Assembly: GCA_964368425.1 (NCBI GenBank)
Contig: CAYJAP010000012.1
Coordinates: 1-18,163 of the forward strand
Source: CAYJAP01 sp964368425
GTDB lineage: Bacteria > Bacillota > Clostridia > Christensenellales > UBA1242
Direction of reading: 5' to 3'
DNA length: 18,163 nt
The notes beneath the pieces are model-generated. The model was not told the DNA's origin, searched no databases, and saw nothing but the letters and a program-made list of their open reading frames with translations. Both the position numbers and the translations under genes were made by a program. Shown here piece by piece: positions 6,599 through 17,300 of this stretch (position 1 is the stretch's first letter; each line of letters starts with the position of its first letter).

Positions 6599-7309
6599 TT
6601 ATAATCTTTCGCTTTCTTTCAATTTTTTGTCAGAAACAACAGCTCCGTCTTTCAACAAAATAATTCTCGTACCATATTTTGCGCAGACATCTGAGTGTGT
6701 TACCTGTATGATCGTTATGTTTGTTTCCTTGTTTATTTCTTTGAATAGTAACATAATTTCTTCTCGAGACTTACTATCTAAGTTTCCGGTTGCCTCATCG
6801 GCAAACAAGATTTTAGGTTTGGTTATGAGAGAACGTGCAATAGCAACTCTCTGCTGCTCTCCACCGCTCAGCTTAAGCACCTCACTATGCTTGTACCTAC
6901 TTAACCCTACACGCTTAAGAATGGCATCAACCTCATGTTCTTTCACTTTTTGTTTTCCCAGTGAAACTGGTGTGATGACGTTTTCATACACCGTAAAATT
7001 AGGTATTAAATTATAGTTTTGGAAGACAAAACTAATATCTCTACTTCTCAACTTACTGATTTCTTTTGCAGAATATGAATCCAAATCTTTGCCCAACATA
7101 AAAACGCGTCCATCGGTTAGACTTTCTATGCCGCTAAGCAAATACATAAGAGTACTCTTTCCACTGCCTGAAGGTCCCATTATAGAAACAAATTCTCCTG
7201 AACGGAAAGAAAGACTAATCCCCCTTATAACATGCTGGATTTTACCACCAACATCAAAGTCCTTAATTAAATCGCTACAACTTAAAACTTCTTCTTTTTC
7301 TTGAGCCAT
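6599..7309 (-). CDS. ABC transporter ATP-binding protein, MacB/LolD-type
   Basis: A 236-residue ATPase with every canonical motif: Walker A GPSGSGKST (45-53), Q-loop Q97 in FVFQNYNLIP, signature LSGGEQQR (147-154), Walker B ILFADEATGNLD (167-178) and switch H205. The ADEATGNLD text and the short length are typical of the MacB/LolD/FtsE group that pairs with FtsX-type permeases. The protein would sit at the cytoplasmic face of the membrane and drive the permease encoded 16 nt downstream. The ATG at 7309 is preceded by AGGAGA. Its own promoter candidate lies at 7352-7381, and a terminator separates it from the giant gene upstream. Confidence 0.93.
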   Translation of the reverse strand: MAQEKEEVLSCSDLIKDFDVGGKIQHVIRGISLSFRSGEFVSIMGPSGSGKSTLMYLLSGIESLTDGRVFMLGKDLDSYSAKEISKLRSRDISFVFQNYNLIPNFTVYENVITPVSLGKQKVKEHEVDAILKRVGLSRYKHSEVLKLSGGEQQRVAIARSLITKPKILFADEATGNLDSKSREEIMLLFKEINKETNITIIQVTHSDVCAKYGTRIILLKDGAVVSDKKLKESERL

Positions 7310-7351
7310 ATAGTTCTCCTCTCTTTATTTTTAGTTAAAAGGGATTTATTT

Positions 7352-7381
7352 ATCATAAAAATATAATTCTATCTGGGTAAA
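7352..7381 (-). promoter_or_regulatory. Candidate promoter of the ABC transporter operon
   Basis: On the minus strand, -35 TTTACC (7376-7381), an 18-nt spacer, and -10 TATGAT (7352-7357). It would give a leader of about 35 nt. The hexamers are close to consensus, but the spacer is one base longer than optimal. Confidence 0.4.
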
Positions 7382-7475
7382 TCCACACATTAAGATAATA
7401 AACACCTGTAATTATCCTCATATAGAGAATAACATTTTTTGACAATTATTGTAAAGTGAAGACGAACTGTTGTGG

Positions 7476-7510
7476 TAATAAAAAGCTGCTATATAACAGC
7501 AACTTTTTAT
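7476..7510 (-). terminator. Terminator after the giant gene pair
   Basis: On the minus strand, stem GCTGTT with AGCAGC (one G-U pair), loop ATAT, then TTTTTATTA. An A-run precedes the stem. It lies 15 bases after the stop codon of the 1258-aa gene and makes the ABC transporter a separate transcription unit. Confidence 0.75.
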
Positions 7511-7524
7511 AAGAAACTTTATAA

Positions 7525-10500
7525 TTATTGACTAGATGAAAGCACCATGCTCAATAACATCATATTCAAGAAAGAGAATCTTCCTGAAACAAGTTCATCA
7601 ACTAATTCTGTTGGCATCTCTAACGCACCGTATAACCCACTCAACATCCTTGATAGATTACCAGTTATCATCGAATCTGGTCCAAGAACCATACTCTTTA
7701 ACATTGGGAAAGGTCGTTCGAAACCATACTGCGCTTGTAAACTAGAAACAAAATCCATACTACGTTCTAACATCGCCATTCTTTGTTCTTCTTCACTGGC
7801 TTCTTCATCAACAAAATCTTCCACTTCACCTATCTCTATCATTGTCTGCATTATGTCAATGAGAATGTTGAATATTTGTTCGTCAGTAAAGGTTCCATTT
7901 GGTCCTTCCGCTGCCGGCAGAACAATCTTTAAAGAATCCTCTCTAATTAAATAATCATTTACAAATACCGTTAATGCGGTTATAAATTCTGACCCATTCC
8001 AGAACTCTTCTTCATAGAATCTAAACCCGTCCAACTCGTAAGGTATGGAGCATAGCGTCTTTATCATATTAAGACCTTGGGCCATCATTACTTCCATACT
8101 ATCAATTGATATACCCCCTTGCATTAGGGAAACATCTATTATGTATTGGTTTACGTCAAATCCAGCAACACCATTTTGTAACAGATAGTACTCAACTGGC
8201 TCATTGTGTGAATTGCCGTGAATATCAACGCACACTTCATACTCTTCTACATATCCGGACTCGTCCTCTCTTTCATCCATAATGTACAGATAAACTTTCT
8301 TTATCAAAATGATTCCGTCTTCAACTTTGCTGCTGATTGAGCGTACTCTCACCTCGCTGAACGAGTTCAGGAGATCTTTTTCTTCTTCAGTGATCTCTAT
8401 TTTTTGAAGCAGTCCTGTTTCACTGTTGATTTCTGCCAAATATCCGCGGTAATCAGTCTCCCACGGATTTAACGTTACATAGTAATTATCTGATTCCTGC
8501 ACTGTGACAATCGGAGCATCCCAAGAAGACGCGTCAATTATTTCTATTAAGTTAATGTCTTCTGCAATACTCTTAATTCCAGAAATCATCTCTGCAAGAA
8601 TATCTTCAGTTACACCCGTGTATTTGAAGGTATACCAAATCCCCTCACTTATCTGAACAGAATCTCCTGCCCTGGAAATCAATCCACTTGCGAGTTTCAT
8701 TAACAACATAGCATTCGACAGTGAATCAGTTTCTTTCACAAGGTTATTATATTTAGGGTCTAATCCCACGAAATCTATTACTACTCTGGTAAGGTCAACC
8801 AAAGTTATCTCTTTGGCATAATTCCATGTTTTCTCTCCAACTATATACCTAACCTCGTAACTCTCACCATAATATACTTTGTCGTCAATAACATTAAAAG
8901 TTAATGGAACTCTTTTAAAATAAAATCCGCTTCTCGTGTCTTTGTAACCAGAACTGTCGGTATGATAGCTGTAAGAATCATCTCCCTCTAAGTCAAGCCA
9001 TAGTTCACTACCTTCTGTACCTTCTCCCCATTTATAATCAATTGCGGTGTACAGTTGCTCTTCTACCTGTATGGTGCATGCAGAGTCATAATAAATCGTT
9101 CCACCCGTTTCTTTGAAATACAAGTGAGCGTAAGCATTCACCGTTTTGTCTCCATTATTATCAGTGTCTATCGTTAGATAATCTCTACCTAACGGCTCTA
9201 CGGATAAGTATGTCATATAATCAGAGCCTGCTGCAATCAAACTTGATGGAACTACGATGGATTCTGCTACCTCAATAGCTTTACCATATAACACCCAGTT
9301 TCGAGCAAACCCTAACGCTCCGGAATCCATACTCATAGGATATAAACGCTCTATAATCCAACCCTTTCTAACTCTAACCAAAAGGACGTCATTCATCATT
9401 GCAATAACTTCATCAACTGTAGAGTCATATCTTAACCGATCACTTCCCTTACCAACAATAACTCTAAGCTCATCGTTAATAATGTCTATAATTTCCGCCT
9501 TTGTATATTTTGCTACGAAAAACAGATTTAAAGACTCTTCTACAACCGCTGACAGAAGAGGAGAGTCCAAACTATCTCCCGAATCGTCATCCTCTGAACC
9601 AGTATCTACATCAAAGTCGTCTGATAAATAGCCCACCATATACTCTCTGACTATATATTCCCAGACCTCCCTTTCTGTATATATTTTGTCGCCGACATAG
9701 TCGCCATCTTTATTTATTTTCCTAAACCCGGTACCAAACTTAGCAAAAGGAATATCATCTTTCACTCTCCAGATGTAAGCCCCAAAGACCTTGTTTATCT
9801 CATCGTATGCCTGATTTATCTTATCTTTATCTTCAATTGCTATTTCTGTACCATCAGCAAGAACTGTTGTGGTCACAAAGGAAATTTCTCTTTTTCTGGA
9901 ATTGTTTAACTCAATTGCTAACTGTTTAATTAGCTCCTCAACATATCCCTCATTTGCTAATAACTCTAGGGAATTTATCAAACCATCAACCACTCTATTA
10001 CCAACAACTTCAAGCAAGTCAATAGTTGCGCTACTTAATAATATCTTAAATCCGTACTTAAATGCTTTATGTGGTGCATCTGAAGGTATTCCTAAGATAT
10101 CGAATACAATGTTTGCCATGTTTAATATCTCACTATTCATGTTGGTCATTACTAAGTTAAGGATAGGGTAAATTTTAATTTCAAGACTTGATAGTAATTC
10201 TTTTGTTCCTTCTGGGAATACGAATACTCCTTCAATGGTCTGTCCATAAGAGTTAGCCCCTACCTTTCTTAAACCCTTTAAACTTTCGATATAGCCTAGC
10301 ATAACTTTAGTAAAGTTACTTACCCTTCCGGCTAATTCTTGTTCATTAAAATTACCAAATTCATCTATCTCAACATCCGCCAGTTCGTACAACATAGTCC
10401 TTATGTTCGCCCAAGACATTTCTGATACTAACAATAATAACTCGTCTAAATCTTGTAACATCTGTGCGAAAGATACTGCAAATATCTCTTCACCTATACC

Positions 10501-11301
10501 ATGTAGAATCTCGCGAGTAGATGATGCAGAGTCAACGGCTGTAGAGCCAGCAAAAACTGGACCATAATAGCTTACCCAGTCAGTAATAGCTGTCGCAACA
10601 CCACCAGATAGCTCTGCCGGGCTTCTTAACTGTTCATTTAAAATACGATTAATCTTAGCAGAGTTTGCCTCTACAATATCCAAGAAATTATCTATTGTGT
10701 GATAAGCTATACGGCCTAAATCCTGATATGTAAGTCCACAATCTAAGAAATCCTGTATCTTCTGCCTTATAACACCAGCGTCAGATTCACTTTCCGTTAA
10801 TCCTACAGGAGCCGCACTGTCAATGAGTGACATAACCAACTCATTCAGCCCCTTTACTAACTTATATTCCGCTAGATCTGGTCTTATAGAATTATCAATT
10901 TCTAATAAACTAAGCAGATAACTTTCCGAGAAATCAATGTTGTAGTTTTCTAAAAACAACTTCAAATCTTCAAGATATATAACAACTTTTCTAAAAACAT
11001 CACTAGGTATTTTTGCTTCTACAAAAGCTTCGCCTATAGCATATATCGTCTGGTAAGTCATATCAGCTGAAACCTTTTCCATACTGCCCAGAGAAGGGGA
11101 ATTAACCACTTCTAGATCAAAACCAACTACTCCTGCAAGAGCTCCTGCAAAATCATCTTTTTGCTTTTGGGTGTATACAATGGTGTCCGAGATGTCAGGT
11201 TCTTCTTCTGTTTTTAAGAACAGTAGCAGCCCTGTCGCCACTAATGCAGCAACCATCACAGAAACTATTACCCCTAAAAATATTTTTATCGATTTAGTCA
11301 T
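7525..11301 (-). CDS. Giant membrane-anchored protein of unknown function (1258 aa)
   Basis: I do not recognise this protein. A short positive N-terminus is followed by one hydrophobic segment (about residues 6-29), and there is no lipobox or clear cleavage site, so it looks like an uncleaved signal anchor with some 1225 residues outside. Residues about 45-520 are mostly helical and match the same region of the 2101-aa gene upstream. Colinear blocks include GLTYQDLGRIAYHTIDNFLD (189-208), ILHGIGEEIF (265-274), SSLEIKIYPI (371-380) and VVGNRVVDGLINSLELL (432-448). An acidic patch (about 561-578) separates this from the rest. Residues about 697-830 are rich in beta-type Tyr/Thr/Val alternation; the remainder is again helical and acidic. 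There is no LPxTG motif, no catalytic motif that I can see, and only four cysteines noticed. The ATG at 11301 has AGGAGG at 5 nt. It is 35 nt behind its paralogue, so they form one operon. Confidence 0.85.
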   Translation of the reverse strand: MTKSIKIFLGVIVSVMVAALVATGLLLFLKTEEEPDISDTIVYTQKQKDDFAGALAGVVGFDLEVVNSPSLGSMEKVSADMTYQTIYAIGEAFVEAKIPSDVFRKVVIYLEDLKLFLENYNIDFSESYLLSLLEIDNSIRPDLAEYKLVKGLNELVMSLIDSAAPVGLTESESDAGVIRQKIQDFLDCGLTYQDLGRIAYHTIDNFLDIVEANSAKINRILNEQLRSPAELSGGVATAITDWVSYYGPVFAGSTAVDSASSTREILHGIGEEIFAVSFAQMLQDLDELLLLVSEMSWANIRTMLYELADVEIDEFGNFNEQELAGRVSNFTKVMLGYIESLKGLRKVGANSYGQTIEGVFVFPEGTKELLSSLEIKIYPILNLVMTNMNSEILNMANIVFDILGIPSDAPHKAFKYGFKILLSSATIDLLEVVGNRVVDGLINSLELLANEGYVEELIKQLAIELNNSRKREISFVTTTVLADGTEIAIEDKDKINQAYDEINKVFGAYIWRVKDDIPFAKFGTGFRKINKDGDYVGDKIYTEREVWEYIVREYMVGYLSDDFDVDTGSEDDDSGDSLDSPLLSAVVEESLNLFFVAKYTKAEIIDIINDELRVIVGKGSDRLRYDSTVDEVIAMMNDVLLVRVRKGWIIERLYPMSMDSGALGFARNWVLYGKAIEVAESIVVPSSLIAAGSDYMTYLSVEPLGRDYLTIDTDNNGDKTVNAYAHLYFKETGGTIYYDSACTIQVEEQLYTAIDYKWGEGTEGSELWLDLEGDDSYSYHTDSSGYKDTRSGFYFKRVPLTFNVIDDKVYYGESYEVRYIVGEKTWNYAKEITLVDLTRVVIDFVGLDPKYNNLVKETDSLSNAMLLMKLASGLISRAGDSVQISEGIWYTFKYTGVTEDILAEMISGIKSIAEDINLIEIIDASSWDAPIVTVQESDNYYVTLNPWETDYRGYLAEINSETGLLQKIEITEEEKDLLNSFSEVRVRSISSKVEDGIILIKKVYLYIMDEREDESGYVEEYEVCVDIHGNSHNEPVEYYLLQNGVAGFDVNQYIIDVSLMQGGISIDSMEVMMAQGLNMIKTLCSIPYELDGFRFYEEEFWNGSEFITALTVFVNDYLIREDSLKIVLPAAEGPNGTFTDEQIFNILIDIMQTMIEIGEVEDFVDEEASEEEQRMAMLERSMDFVSSLQAQYGFERPFPMLKSMVLGPDSMITGNLSRMLSGLYGALEMPTELVDELVSGRFSFLNMMLLSMVLSSSQ

Positions 11302-11336
11302 TACAACCTCCTAGTACTTTTCCTATCAACACCATT

Positions 11337-14300
11337 TTAACCCGCCATCGCTGCTAATTGTGCAGCTATCTTTTGCATGCCCATTTCCAATAACCCTAAT
11401 CCAATAGATTGTAACTGTTCACCCGAGAATAAATATGGTAAAGAGAATGCCAGCGGCATGAAATCATATCGCGCAATAGTAATGAAATTCTGTAAATTCA
11501 CCTTTTCCTCATATTTGTCTACATGAAGAATAAATCTTCTCATTGTATCGGGATTAAAATCAAATATGCCTTCTGTGTCGGGATCATTATCATAAAGATT
11601 TTCCATAACCCATGCTTTTTGGTCTTCAGTGAAAATCTCTTTATCATTGAATGCAGTGTTAAACCAATCTATTACTTCATCTTCGTAATATGATACATTG
11701 AACTCTAGATAACTGTTAAGTCCTGGGATATAAATATCTAAATGTCCTGCTAGCATTTGGAACATGTAAGAAGGAGTATCAATCATTTTCTGTAATAGAG
11801 CAAGGTCTCCAATATCATTTTCTCCTAAGAAAAGGTTGTTAGGCATTGCTGACCTTATGTTAGGATATATCTTGTTTCTAATATATAAATTACGAACTAA
11901 ATCTTCATATGTTTCAATCTGTAAAACATTTTTTAGAATATCCAATAAATCTTCAGCTGATGACGTATCTGAGTACTGTATCTCATTGTAACCGTATGCA
12001 ATGAGCTTAGCATTTATTTTATTAATAACACGAATTAGAGGCTTTTTTATCTGTTGATTTATTGCCTCTGCAATTAGCTCAAAAACCTCGATATCGTTAT
12101 CAGAAAGTATTTCATTAGACTCAGCATCAATAAATGCTTCAAAGAACTCCTTCGCCCTTATCATCATAAATACCCCATCTGCATGATAATATGACGCTTC
12201 TGTACCCTCATCCTCTCCACCAAATAACACTGTTCTAACTTCAGTAAGTTTATCAGTGAGTCCTTGAGTCAAGTTAAATCCAAAACCAAAATCATCATTT
12301 AAAACTGTTAGAATTTCATTTAATTTAGTGTTTAAAGTTGTATTGCTAGCGTAGCCTAAACTAGTAGCGGAGATATTAACACGTGCGATAATTCCACCCT
12401 GTTCATCAGTTATAAGCGCGTACTTTACTAAATCAGATGATTCTACTATGTTAGAGTGTTGATCAATTAGTACTAGCCTGTAAGAGTGTCCGTTATTCTC
12501 TGGAGTTTGCACTGATAGTGATCTATTGTTAATGCTCGTTATAGGTTCACCAGAGAAATCTGGGTTAAGATAAAATTTCCAATTATCAACATCATCGTCC
12601 TGCTTTACATATAGGTAAGTATAAATAGTTCGTGGTATTATTGTTGTCTCATCATTATAATAGAAAGGATAACTAGTAGTAGTACCTGTATATAAATATA
12701 ATACGGAATTATCAGTTGAGAAAGTAAACGCCTGCCCATTTATCTCAGAAACCTCAACATTGTCGTATTCGTAGTAAAGTTTCAGATTCTCTGGATCAGG
12801 ATCAGAATAATCAACTATATATTGCGCCGAGTAGCCGTCGTGATCGACCCATACTTTAGCGGTTTTATTTATATGGTCATAACCTTGTACATCTGTAGAA
12901 AAACTAGCACCACCTGGAGTTGTATACGTTAGAGAGTACCCCCTAAACACTTTGACATCGTGTCCGTTAAGTTTGGTTACTTCTTGTTCATCCAAGAACA
13001 CTTTTAGATTAGCTTCATCAGTATCATTTAAAGTAAGTGTCATTGCTATCTCATTATTTGAAGTTAGTGCAACAGGATAATTAATGCCGTTAAGCACATA
13101 CTTATCTCCGTCGATATATCCTCCACCGTACTCCCCATGACTATAAGCTTCCCATACCGTATTCGAGAATTTTTCATCTTTGTAAACCAAAGCGTTTAAT
13201 AAGTATATAAGTCTGTCAATAGACTCACTATTATTCCAAGACCTGTCAAACAAAGATAACATATTATAATAGGAAGACTTATATCCCTCTAAATTGTATA
13301 AACTGTCTTGTGATGCGCTTCTTATCTGATACCAATCATAATCAGACATACCTTCTGGTTTCTCTCTGTTTTCGCCTAACATATTCAATAAATACTGTAC
13401 ATAAGGCAACAAGTAGTTATAAGGGATTGAGAAATCATAATTTAAGCTATTTCTATATTTATCTGTATCACTGNNNNNNNNNNNNNNNNNNNNNNNNNNN
13501 NNNNNNNNNNNNNNNNNNNNNNNNNNNNNNNNNNNNNNNNNNNNNNNNNNNNNNNNNNNNNNNNNNNNNNNNNCAGGATCGTCTACAAACGTGGAGTTAA
13601 TGTATGCCGCCAACTCCTGAGCCGAAGCAATACTTAAGGCAAACGGAGCAAACATATCTTTTAAGTTATACCCGCTTGAACCAATATATTGTTTATCTTG
13701 CTCAAATGCTAGATTACCTAATGCAGATATAAAGGATAGAATTTCTTCTACTTCTTTAAACACAATTAGTTTTATATAGCTTGTTTTAATGGAGTTATAA
13801 ACATCATAGCCCACTACTTGTGTATTGTCAGATGTATCGATTAACTTGTAAGAAAGATTAGTAGTTTGAACTCCCTCATCTCCTTCAGTCTCAAAATCAC
13901 TTAAATCAATGTTGGCACCTTTTTTGTTCAATGCACTTACAAAGTCTATAATAAATAATGGAAAATAATCTAGGAAGCGACGCTCTGGCTCTCCATTCCA
14001 CCCTATGAAGCTCTTATAGGTCCATATGTTGTCAGGAATAATATGGTGGATTGAGTTACTTTGATGAGATTGTAAGAAGAGATCACAAATACTGTACATA
14101 ATCTCGCCCAGTCCGACAGCTGCGATAGGAGCGTCGTCGGCAATACCGGCACCTGAAAGTATTGGAATCAATCCTGAAGGCTGTGTAAATCTACGATCTT
14201 CAAGATATATTCTCATCAAAGATTGGAAATATTCAACCTCTGACGAGTTAGCATTAATATCGTTTCTAATAGATTCTCCAGCAACTGACACAAAATACTC

Positions 14301-17300
14301 TGCGATCTTATCCATGATTGCTCGCGTTGCACCTGGAATTACCTTCGCATCTTTGTCGACTATAGTAAATGTAGCATGATTGTAGTCGTTATAATGGGTC
14401 CAACCGTAAGATGTTTGACCATATAACTCAGACACATACTTAGGCATATATACATACTCTTCATTCAATACGTCTATAAAATCGTACATTGTTTTTATTC
14501 CTAAGTTAATGTTTTGCTGTCCTAAATATGTCAAAATAACAGATAACCTATTCATATTGAATAAGTAAGCACTATCAACACTCCACTCATTTTGCAGCGA
14601 TACAGTAGTTCTACCTAACCTCTCTATCACTTCAAATAAAGTAGACATATTCCCCTCTATAATACCATTAAATAGCAGATTATCAAGTCCACCCTGAGAT
14701 AAAATCAATACACCCATTGCGAACCTGTTGTAATCGATTTCTGTCAGTTCTTCCGAACCTTCTGGTTCCGGTAACTGCATGAAGGCTAGCAACTTAGCTT
14801 TATCCGCCGCAAATTCCCCTGGGTTACTGTCGTAATAATCCTCGTATGATTCTATATCTGCCGATAATTCAACCTTATATTCATTTATTATATCTGAATT
14901 ACCAGAGAACATATCTTCTATGATATTGTTAATTTCTGTAATTAGATTAAATAATAAATCAGAAGAAGATGATGTATCACTATGCAAACGATCCGCATTT
15001 CTTAATAAATATGCAAAATTATATAACTCTGCATCCTCATCGCTTATATTAATCTCAAACATGTGTTTGTTAGCCCATTTACTTGATGCCATAACATCAG
15101 CTATAGTATCACTGATATGTTGGAGTATAAAAGACTTTCCAAGTGCATTAAATGTGCGTATCATATCAAAGTTTCGGTTATAGATATCCTGTCTTCCTGC
15201 CGGAGAATCGGCTGAAATATATACAACTTCCTCCTCATTCCAATCCACAAAAACATCGTTTAAAGGAATTGATGTTTCTTTTGCTAGGAACTCTAATATT
15301 TTGCCATATTTGCCATCATAATTATTGTAGTCGTCGTATGGAAATTCAAATAACCCTATTTCAATTGAGTTTTTAAGTAAAAACATTACCTCATTTATAA
15401 ACAGTCCGTCAGAATCATCTAAGTCGGTAGCTATTGGAAATAAGTCATTGTAAAAGGAATCATTATAGTGTCCTGTAGACATATCTGAACTCTTATCATC
15501 AAAGATGTTGAAAGGATCTTTAGATATTCTCTTATATAAACCCGCAGCTTCGTCATAATACATAACCCAAACTCTGTCTTCATAAGTTATGTTAGAAGAC
15601 CAAGACAGGTAACCATTTTCTTCTTCGACATAATTGTCTCCCAGGTAAGAAGCAAGCTTTGCCTGGCCCAAATAATCTTTTACTCCAAATAATTCAAGAT
15701 CGATGAATCCATCAACTAGGACGTTTACCGCTTCAGTAACTAGTTTTTCAGAAATACCTGTTTCAGCTAGTACGAAGAAGAATTCGTCATCTACAGTCAA
15801 ATTATCTCCACCCTCACCCAAGAATGCCATTGCAAGTTTCATTGCGAATAAAGTCTCTTCCTCACTTATTTCATTTAGGAAATCGCTGATAGCAATACTA
15901 AGAGCCATACCATTTAATAGTTTGTCAATATCTTTCTGATATAGCACATACGAATCATTGGCACTTTTTTTCACTAGAACGATCATAGGTCCATCATATG
16001 ATGCATCTACTGATAGATAATCTTCTAGTGCATATGAGTCTGTAAAGAAATTAATTTCATGCGCAGCACTTATCAGACCCTGACTTGTCTTTTCAACTAA
16101 AATGAAACGAACAGCATCTAATATGGACATATATTCTTCACCGTTGAGCGTGCTTTTTTCGACGCTTAAATCAGTAAATTTAAAGTCTGGCGATGTTACA
16201 TTAACGCCTGTAACTAAGTATATTTCTTCAACTATAGAAGGATATATTTCTAAGCTTTGAACTTTTTCAGAAGTTAATGCAGCATATACTTCCTCCTGAG
16301 TTGAAATATCAAATGTCAAATCAGAGAAATATCGATCTTTCTTAGTAAGGATTTTAACAAAATATTCTGCCATGTCAGGAGTTGAAAGTAAATCAAATAC
16401 ATTTATTACTGAATCAACAACACCGTTAACAACAACTGATGTCGTTTCTAATATTGTAGACCCCATAAAGAGTGTAGGATTAATTTTACTTTCTCCAAGC
16501 GATAAAAACAAGTGAGCTATTGGAACAATTTTATTTTCCAACGACATCAGTACGTTCATCAAACTTTCTGATACTATCAGCGTTCCTGTTCTTTCTACGC
16601 CAAGTGAGTTTATTCCTGTAGTTTTTGTATCTCTCAAGGTCTGTGCGTATCCGCTCATTGTTTGCGTTAATAAAGTAACCGCTCCATTAAGAGAAGATGT
16701 ATCGTTAAGATCAACATCTTTTATTGTTTGTAAAAATGTTTGTATTTTACCGGAAGAAACAGACTCTCCGATATTCATTATATTCTCTAGACCAGAAAAC
16801 ATCACTGCTATTTCATTTGTGAACTTTTCCTCACCAGCATCATGTAACGCCTTCTGAGCAGGAGTAACTAAACTAGGAACAAATGAGGCAGAAAGCACCA
16901 TAACTTGAAAATATTGGTAAGATAATTTGTCTTCACCTGTTAAACGAGCAATGTTTATATCTTTATCTATCGCGTCAAGGTAATATTTTAAACCATCATT
17001 GATTTGTGTTTTATGTGCTAAAACTGTATCAAAAAGGTTATCTAGGAAATGATACAATACCCTTCCCAGCTCTTCACCTGTCAAACCTGCACTAACTAGA
17101 GAATCAACTATCTTTTTCAATTCGCCAGCTTCAATAGCCTCATGTTCGCCGTCAGTTATTTGTCCGGCATCAAGACCGTTACGTATCTTCTTTATTGAAT
17201 CAAATATGTAACCAAAAGCCTCAGCCACCCCATCGGTAGCACTTAACGCTTCCATGCTAAAATAATCTTCAAGGTCGATTTCAGACAGTTCAATGTACTC

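Noticed and set aside
7339..7406. Possible 14-19 residue leader peptide before the ABC transporter operon (GTG or ATG start)
   Set aside because: The GTG version has only a GAGGA 9 nt upstream and the frame overlaps the promoter candidate; too little evidence to call it.
7352..7510. The giant genes and the ABC transporter as one four-gene operon
   Set aside because: A hairpin with a T-run follows the 1258-aa gene and a separate promoter candidate precedes the ATPase gene, so one transcript is not supported.
7547..7954. Plus-strand frames inside the giant genes (this one and several others between 7536 and 17646)
   Set aside because: They are shadows of the long minus-strand frames, without ribosome binding sites or recognisable domains; the one near 13310 also runs through the N gap.
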